Shown here piece after piece: positions 59,818 to 64,000 of a stretch of DNA of 64,000 bases. The DNA lies in contig NZ_JAGRPV010000001.1 in NCBI RefSeq assembly GCF_030014955.1, forward strand, positions 620,001-684,000, read 5' to 3'. This DNA is from Cohnella hashimotonis. Lineage in GTDB: Bacteria; Bacillota; Bacilli; Paenibacillales; Paenibacillaceae. The notes below the pieces were generated by a model. The model was not told the origin of the DNA, made no database searches, and was given only the letters and a program-made list of their open reading frames with translations. Within the stretch, counting starts at the first letter, position 1. Every line of letters starts with the position of its first letter. Both the position numbers and the translations under genes were made by a program.

Positions 59818-62800
59818 ATGTTTTGGATCGTGGAGAAGCTTCAGAAAAGAATCGAGGAATTGGCCTCGTACCGTTATCGTCATGCGCTGGCACTCGAAGA
59901 ATGGGAGATGCGGGAGGACGAGGCGGGCGCCAATGGCGTGCACCGTCCGCCTGAGATGACGGGCGAGCTTCGGATGCGCAAGGGAGATCGCTGGGTGGGA
60001 TACGACCGTTATGTCTGGCTGCGGCGTACGGTACGCGTACCTGAGGAATGGAAGGATAGCGAAGTCGTCGGTGTGTTCGACTTCGGCCTGACCGGGCCTG
60101 GCAACAACTCGGCGTTCGAGTCGTTGCTGTATTTGAACGGCCGTCCTTTTCAAGGCGTCGACACCAACCATCAGGAGGTCTTTCTTCCGGCGGAGCTCGC
60201 CGGCAGCGAGATCGAGCTCGTCTTCCGTCTGTGGTCGGGACTCGAAGGCGGCGGAGGGCCTCGCGATCAGGAGCATCAGTTCAAGCGCGCCGAGCTTGCC
60301 GTGCTGGACGCGGCCGCCGACGATCTGTACTTCACCGGGCGCGCGGCGCTTGAGACGGGCAAGATACTCGAAGAATCGAACCCGTCCAAGCATGACCTGC
60401 TGACCGCCGCGGACAGGGCCTTTAAGCTAGTCGACTGGTCGCGGCCGGGCTCGGAAGCGTTTTACGCCTCGGTGGGTCTGGCGGCGGATGCGCTTCGCAC
60501 GGCCGTGTCCGAGCTCGAGAAAAGCCACCCGGTTACCGTACGCGCCATCGGGCACACCCATATCGACGTCGCCTGGCTTTGGCAGCTCAAGCATACGCGC
60601 GAGAAGTCGGCGCGTTCCTTTTCCACCGTGCTGAGGCTGATGGAGAAATATCCGGAGTACGTCTTCCTCCAGACGCAGCCCCAGCTGTATGCTTATCTGA
60701 AAAAGGACTATCCCGAGATCTACGAGCAAATTCGCGAGCGGGTCAAGGAAGGGCGCTGGGAGGCCGGCGGCGCCATGTGGCTCGAGGCGGACTGTAACCT
60801 GACGAGCGGCGAGTCGCTCGTGCGGCAGATTTTGCACGGCACGCGGTTTTTCCGCGACGAGTTCGGCGTCGAGTGCGACTATCTGTGGCTGCCCGACGTG
60901 TTCGGCTACAGCTGGGCGCTGCCTCAGATTTTACGCAAATCCGGCATCAAGACGTTTATGACGACCAAGATCAGCTGGAGCCAGTACAACCGGATGCCGC
61001 ACGACACGTTCAAATGGCGGGGCATCGACGGTTCGGAAATATTGACGCACTTTATCACGACGCCGGAAGTCGCGGAAGCGAACGTCTGGTGGTATACCTA
61101 CAACGGCCTGATCGAACCATTTTCCGTCAAGGGGATCTGGGACACGTACCGCGACAAGGATATAAACCGCGAGCTGCTGCTGTCGTACGGCTACGGGGAC
61201 GGGGGCGGGGGCGTAAACCGGCATATGCTGGAAATGCGGCGGCGGCTAGACGAGATGCCCGGCTTGCCCAAGATCGTGCCCGGGCGTGCGGGAGACTTTT
61301 TCGACAAGCTTCACGAGACGGTGGACAGCACGGACCGGTATGTCCATACGTGGGACGGGGAGCTGTATCTGGAGTACCACCGCGGGACGTATACGAGTCA
61401 AGCCTACAATAAGAGAATGAACCGTAAGCTGGAACTGATGTACCGCGAAGCGGAATGGCTGCATTCATTAAGCGCGGCTGCGGGCGGCGATTGGGCGGCT
61501 TATCCGAAGGAGGACCTGCACGAGGGCTGGACGACGATCTTGCGCAACCAGTTCCACGATATCATCCCGGGCTCGTCCATCGGCGCGGTCTATGAAGATG
61601 CGAGGGCGGAGTATGCCGAAGCGGAGCGCTTGGGCAGGAAGGCGATCGAGGCTGCGACGGAGCGGTTGGCCGGGCAGTCGGACAGCGCTGTCGTCAGCGT
61701 GTATAATAGCGCCGCGTTCGATCGGACCGAGCTGATCGAGATTCCCGCGCAGACAGGCGCCGGCTCGAAGGGAGCCTGGCTGAACGAGGCCGGCTGGCCG
61801 CTTCGGTCGGAATACACCGGCAGCCAGTGGCTCGTGCTGGCGGAAAACGTGCCGGCGACGGGCGCGGCGACGCTGCGCTTCGATCCTTCCGCGGAGGGGC
61901 TTGCTGCGGTCAAGGCGTTCGAATGGGCGGAGGCGGACAGCGTACTTCGGACGCCTTATTATGAGCTGGCATTCGACGAGGCCGGCCGGCTGATCCGCCT
62001 GTACGACCGCGGTTTGTCGCGCGAGGTGCTGCCCCGTGGAGCGCGGGCCAACGAGCTGCAGGTATTCGAGGACAAGCCGAAAATGTTCGAAGCGTGGGAC
62101 ATCGACGTGTTCTATCAGGAAAAGCAGCGCGAACTGACGGATCTGCGCAAGCTCGAGCTCGTCGAATGCGGCGCGCTGCGCGCGGTTTTGCGATTGGAGT
62201 GGGCGTACGGGGCATCCGTCATCGAGCAGCGCCTTATCGTCTATGCGCACGATCGGCGGATCGACTTCGTCACGCGCGCGGACTGGCGGGAGCGCCAGCA
62301 GCTGCTCAAGGTCGCGTTCCCCGTAGAGATTCGCGCCACGGAGGCGACCTACGACATCCAATTCGGCAACGTGAAGCGACCGACGCATTGGAACACGAGC
62401 TGGGACCACGCCCGGTTCGAGACCGTCGGCCATCAGTGGGTCGACCTGTCCGAGCGCGGCTACGGCGTCAGCCTGCTGAACGATTGCAAGTACGGCCATG
62501 ACATTAAAGACAACGTCATCCGCCTGTCGCTCATCAAATCCGCGATCGATCCCGATCCGAATGCCGACCAGGGAGAGCATCTGTTCACGTATTCGCTTTA
62601 TCCGCACGCGGGGGATTGGGCTGCCGGCGGAACGGCGACGGCGGCCTGGGCGCTCAACAATCCGCTGCTGACGGTTCCGGGCGCGAGCGCGTTCGCGGGC
62701 AAGTCGTTGCTGCGCGCGGAAGGAGAGCATATCGCCTTCGACGCGATCAAAAAAGCAGAGGACGAGGACGCGCTGATCGTCCGTCTGCACGAATATGCGG

Positions 62801-62964
62801 GTGGGCGTGGCGTCGCGACGCTAACGCCGGGCTGCGAGATCGCCTCCTGGCAGGAGTGCGACCTGCTGGAGCGTCCGATCGGCGAGCTTCACGCCGGCGA
62901 CGAGCCGCTGCAGTTCGCGCTGGCGCCATATGAGATCAAGACGTTTTTGATTCGGCTGCGGTAA
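59818..62964 (+). CDS. Alpha-mannosidase (GH38)
   Basis: 1048 residues; GGAGGAGG precedes ATG 59818. It is cytoplasmic with no signal peptide. The zinc/active-site start HTHIDVAWLWQLKHTREK and the nucleophile Asp region MWLEADCNLTSGESLVRQ are clear, as are PDVFGYSWALPQI and the middle-domain RNQFHDIIPGSSI. It removes alpha-mannose from imported mannosides or N-glycan fragments. The length of about 1050 is normal for the family. The preceding LacI-type gene with a shared operator makes a compact regulated unit; no mannose importer is encoded beside it. Confidence 0.95.
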   Translation: MFWIVEKLQKRIEELASYRYRHALALEEWEMREDEAGANGVHRPPEMTGELRMRKGDRWVGYDRYVWLRRTVRVPEEWKDSEVVGVFDFGLTGPGNNSAFESLLYLNGRPFQGVDTNHQEVFLPAELAGSEIELVFRLWSGLEGGGGPRDQEHQFKRAELAVLDAAADDLYFTGRAALETGKILEESNPSKHDLLTAADRAFKLVDWSRPGSEAFYASVGLAADALRTAVSELEKSHPVTVRAIGHTHIDVAWLWQLKHTREKSARSFSTVLRLMEKYPEYVFLQTQPQLYAYLKKDYPEIYEQIRERVKEGRWEAGGAMWLEADCNLTSGESLVRQILHGTRFFRDEFGVECDYLWLPDVFGYSWALPQILRKSGIKTFMTTKISWSQYNRMPHDTFKWRGIDGSEILTHFITTPEVAEANVWWYTYNGLIEPFSVKGIWDTYRDKDINRELLLSYGYGDGGGGVNRHMLEMRRRLDEMPGLPKIVPGRAGDFFDKLHETVDSTDRYVHTWDGELYLEYHRGTYTSQAYNKRMNRKLELMYREAEWLHSLSAAAGGDWAAYPKEDLHEGWTTILRNQFHDIIPGSSIGAVYEDARAEYAEAERLGRKAIEAATERLAGQSDSAVVSVYNSAAFDRTELIEIPAQTGAGSKGAWLNEAGWPLRSEYTGSQWLVLAENVPATGAATLRFDPSAEGLAAVKAFEWAEADSVLRTPYYELAFDEAGRLIRLYDRGLSREVLPRGARANELQVFEDKPKMFEAWDIDVFYQEKQRELTDLRKLELVECGALRAVLRLEWAYGASVIEQRLIVYAHDRRIDFVTRADWRERQQLLKVAFPVEIRATEATYDIQFGNVKRPTHWNTSWDHARFETVGHQWVDLSERGYGVSLLNDCKYGHDIKDNVIRLSLIKSAIDPDPNADQGEHLFTYSLYPHAGDWAAGGTATAAWALNNPLLTVPGASAFAGKSLLRAEGEHIAFDAIKKAEDEDALIVRLHEYAGGRGVATLTPGCEIASWQECDLLERPIGELHAGDEPLQFALAPYEIKTFLIRLR

Positions 62965-63013
62965 AGTGCTTCGCGGTCGATAGGATCTATCGATCGATTC
63001 GGTCACGGATCCG

Positions 63014-63100
63014 CCTGCGAGGAGAGGCAATGGGCCTGGAGCGTTCGGGTTGATCGCAAGTCCTGCAACAGGAGAGGCGATGGGCCTGGAGCGCCCGAAC
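63014..63100 (+). repeat. Short direct repeats after the mannosidase gene
   Basis: 63021-63043 and 63071-63093 are 23-base copies with one mismatch, 50 bases apart (GGAGAGGCAATGGGCCTGGA and its G-variant core). A GTTCGGG/CCCGAAC inverted pair lies between and after them. No gene is visible in 62965-63428 apart from these repeats, a terminator and a promoter. Confidence 0.6.
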
Positions 63101-63157
63101 CCGAATCTACAACCTTTCGTCGCGCAGGCGGGAGCTAACGATATCGACCGCAAAGAC

Positions 63158-63195
63158 AGCGCTTCGGGGCGATCGTGCCTTCGAAGCGCTTTTTT
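63158..63195 (+). terminator. Terminator of the mannosidase transcript
   Basis: AGCGCTTCG (63158-63166) pairs exactly with CGAAGCGCT (63182-63190), followed by six T. Confidence 0.85.
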
Positions 63196-63349
63196 GGCGT
63201 CTAACCATTGGCTTGTACATAATTCCAAGGCTGTAGTGGCATACCATATTTCGCAAGCCCGATTTGTCGGTATGTCGATTAACGGATATAATAGGATGGC
63301 TGCCGACGAATTAGGCTAATATTCGACAATATTTTCATTGAGAACCCCC

Positions 63350-63378
63350 TTGCAAATCCAAGTAACCCGATGTACTAT
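63350..63378 (+). promoter_or_regulatory. Sigma-A type promoter for the peptide-binding protein gene
   Basis: TTGCAA (63350-63355) and TACTAT (63373-63378) separated by 17 bases; a short AACAG hairpin follows in the leader. The start codon is about 45 bases downstream. Confidence 0.6.
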
Positions 63379-63428
63379 TGATTAACTGTTACAAAAACAG
63401 ATACAGAGATACAGTGGAGGGTGAAACT

Positions 63429-64000
63429 ATGCTTAACCGCAATAAAAAACGCTTTACCGGCATCGTCGTCCTTGCGCTGCTCACCATGCTCGCAAGCGCG
63501 TGCTCCGGCAACAACAACGCGAACAACGCTTCTCCTAGCGCCTCGGGCACTGCGTCCGCCAGCGCCTCGGCATCCGGCTCGCAGCCGGCGGCGAGCGGCG
63601 AAGCCAATGACGGCGGCAGCCTGATCGTCGCAGTCGCATCCGACCCGGTCGTGCTGAACCCGAACTACGCGGGCGACCGCGTCAGCCTGACGATCGACCA
63701 AGCGCTCTACGCGCCGCTGTTTCAAGTGAACAACGGCAAGAAGACGTTCTACCTGGCAGACAGCCTCGATCTGTCCGAGGACAAGCTTACTTATACGCTG
63801 AAGCTGAAGAGCGGCCTCACTTGGCATGACGGCCAGCCGCTGACGGCGGACGACGTCGTGTTCACGATCGACAAGATCCTCGACGAGTCCCAGAACAGCT
63901 TCCTGCGCGGCAACTTCATCATCGGCGGGAAGCCGGTCCAGGCGGTGAAGGTCGACGACACGACGGTACAGCTCAAGCTGCCGCAAGTCGCGCCGGGCTT
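63429..64000 (+). CDS. Family 5 (peptide/oligopeptide-type) substrate-binding lipoprotein, partial
   Basis: Begins at ATG 63429 after GGAGGGTGAAAC and runs off the window end. The signal ends LASAC with lipid Cys at 25, then a Ser/Ala-rich linker. Mature start DGGSLIVAVASDPVVLNPNY and LKLKSGLTWHDGQPLTADDVVFT are typical of the DppA/OppA family. It should bind peptides or nickel-like ligands for an ABC importer whose other genes probably lie downstream. Truncated by the window edge at about residue 190. Confidence 0.9.
   Translation, partial: MLNRNKKRFTGIVVLALLTMLASACSGNNNANNASPSASGTASASASASGSQPAASGEANDGGSLIVAVASDPVVLNPNYAGDRVSLTIDQALYAPLFQVNNGKKTFYLADSLDLSEDKLTYTLKLKSGLTWHDGQPLTADDVVFTIDKILDESQNSFLRGNFIIGGKPVQAVKVDDTTVQLKLPQVAPG

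Noticed and set aside
63050..63319. 89-codon plus-strand frame after the mannosidase
   Set aside because: It spans a direct repeat and the mannosidase terminator, and has no binding site or domain.

Overview
The window looks like chromosome of a high-G+C member of the Paenibacillaceae, most likely Cohnella or a close Paenibacillus relative. This is inferred from gene content and style, not from any marker gene. The signs are several sugar ABC importers whose lipoprotein binding proteins carry Ser/Ala-rich linkers, two YesM/YesN-type two-component systems, strong Gram-positive ribosome binding sites with frequent TTG/GTG starts, an SR1P-like peptide, and a CcpN-like regulator beside pyruvate phosphate dikinase. 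No rRNA, tRNA, CRISPR, prophage or insertion sequence was recognised.

Layout. 0-3 kb: a small unknown gene, then a BMP-type purine-nucleoside-like binding lipoprotein followed at once by a Rieske oxygenase. 3-9.5 kb: an orphan AAA ATPase, an AraC regulator and a sugar ABC operon ending in a CxPSR-type sulfatase. 9.5-10.6 kb: the remnant of a secreted carbohydrate-active protein, still preceded by a perfect cre box. 10.6-22.4 kb: a second sugar locus with ribokinase and a ribulose/allulose-phosphate epimerase divergent from kinase/regulator genes, an ABC importer, a large FAD-dependent oxidoreductase and a polyol dehydrogenase. 22.5-25 kb: two decayed or frameshifted genes, a small gene and lrgAB. 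25-34.3 kb: a third sugar locus with a regulator and kinase divergent from an LplB/YtcP-type importer and a secreted beta-helix protein. 34.3-38.8 kb: a broken sulfatase behind an intact formylglycine-generating enzyme, paired chromate transporters and a ROK regulator. 38.9-44 kb: a cupin-type XRE regulator divergent from tdh-kbl (threonine degradation) across a 38-bp near-palindrome, an aldo/keto reductase and a methyltransferase. 44-47.6 kb: stress-type genes, a 72-bp tandem array and a polyphosphate kinase 2 with a long basic AT-hook-like tail. 47.7-51.4 kb: an ECF42-type sigma factor cluster with DGPF proteins. 51.5-54 kb: a Uma2 protein, an alkaline phosphatase and a 52-bp tandem array. 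54.7-58.4 kb: SR1P-like peptide, ppdK and ccpN. 58.6-63 kb: a LacI regulator and a GH38 alpha-mannosidase that share an operator-like palindrome. The window ends inside a peptide-type binding protein.

How the parts work together. Most of the window is glycan and sugar scavenging: three importers, two sulfatase genes (one dead), the enzyme that activates sulfatases, a beta-helix protein and a mannosidase, each with a local regulator. The intact sulfatase at 8.1 kb needs the maturase encoded at 35 kb. Central-carbon control appears at 54.7-58.4 kb, where a gluconeogenic repressor sits beside a gluconeogenic enzyme and a peptide related to one of its known targets. Gene decay is common: a nonsense mutation with deletion, a signal-peptide frameshift, and a truncated and frameshifted oxidoreductase. 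This suggests recent loss of some glycan and accessory functions.
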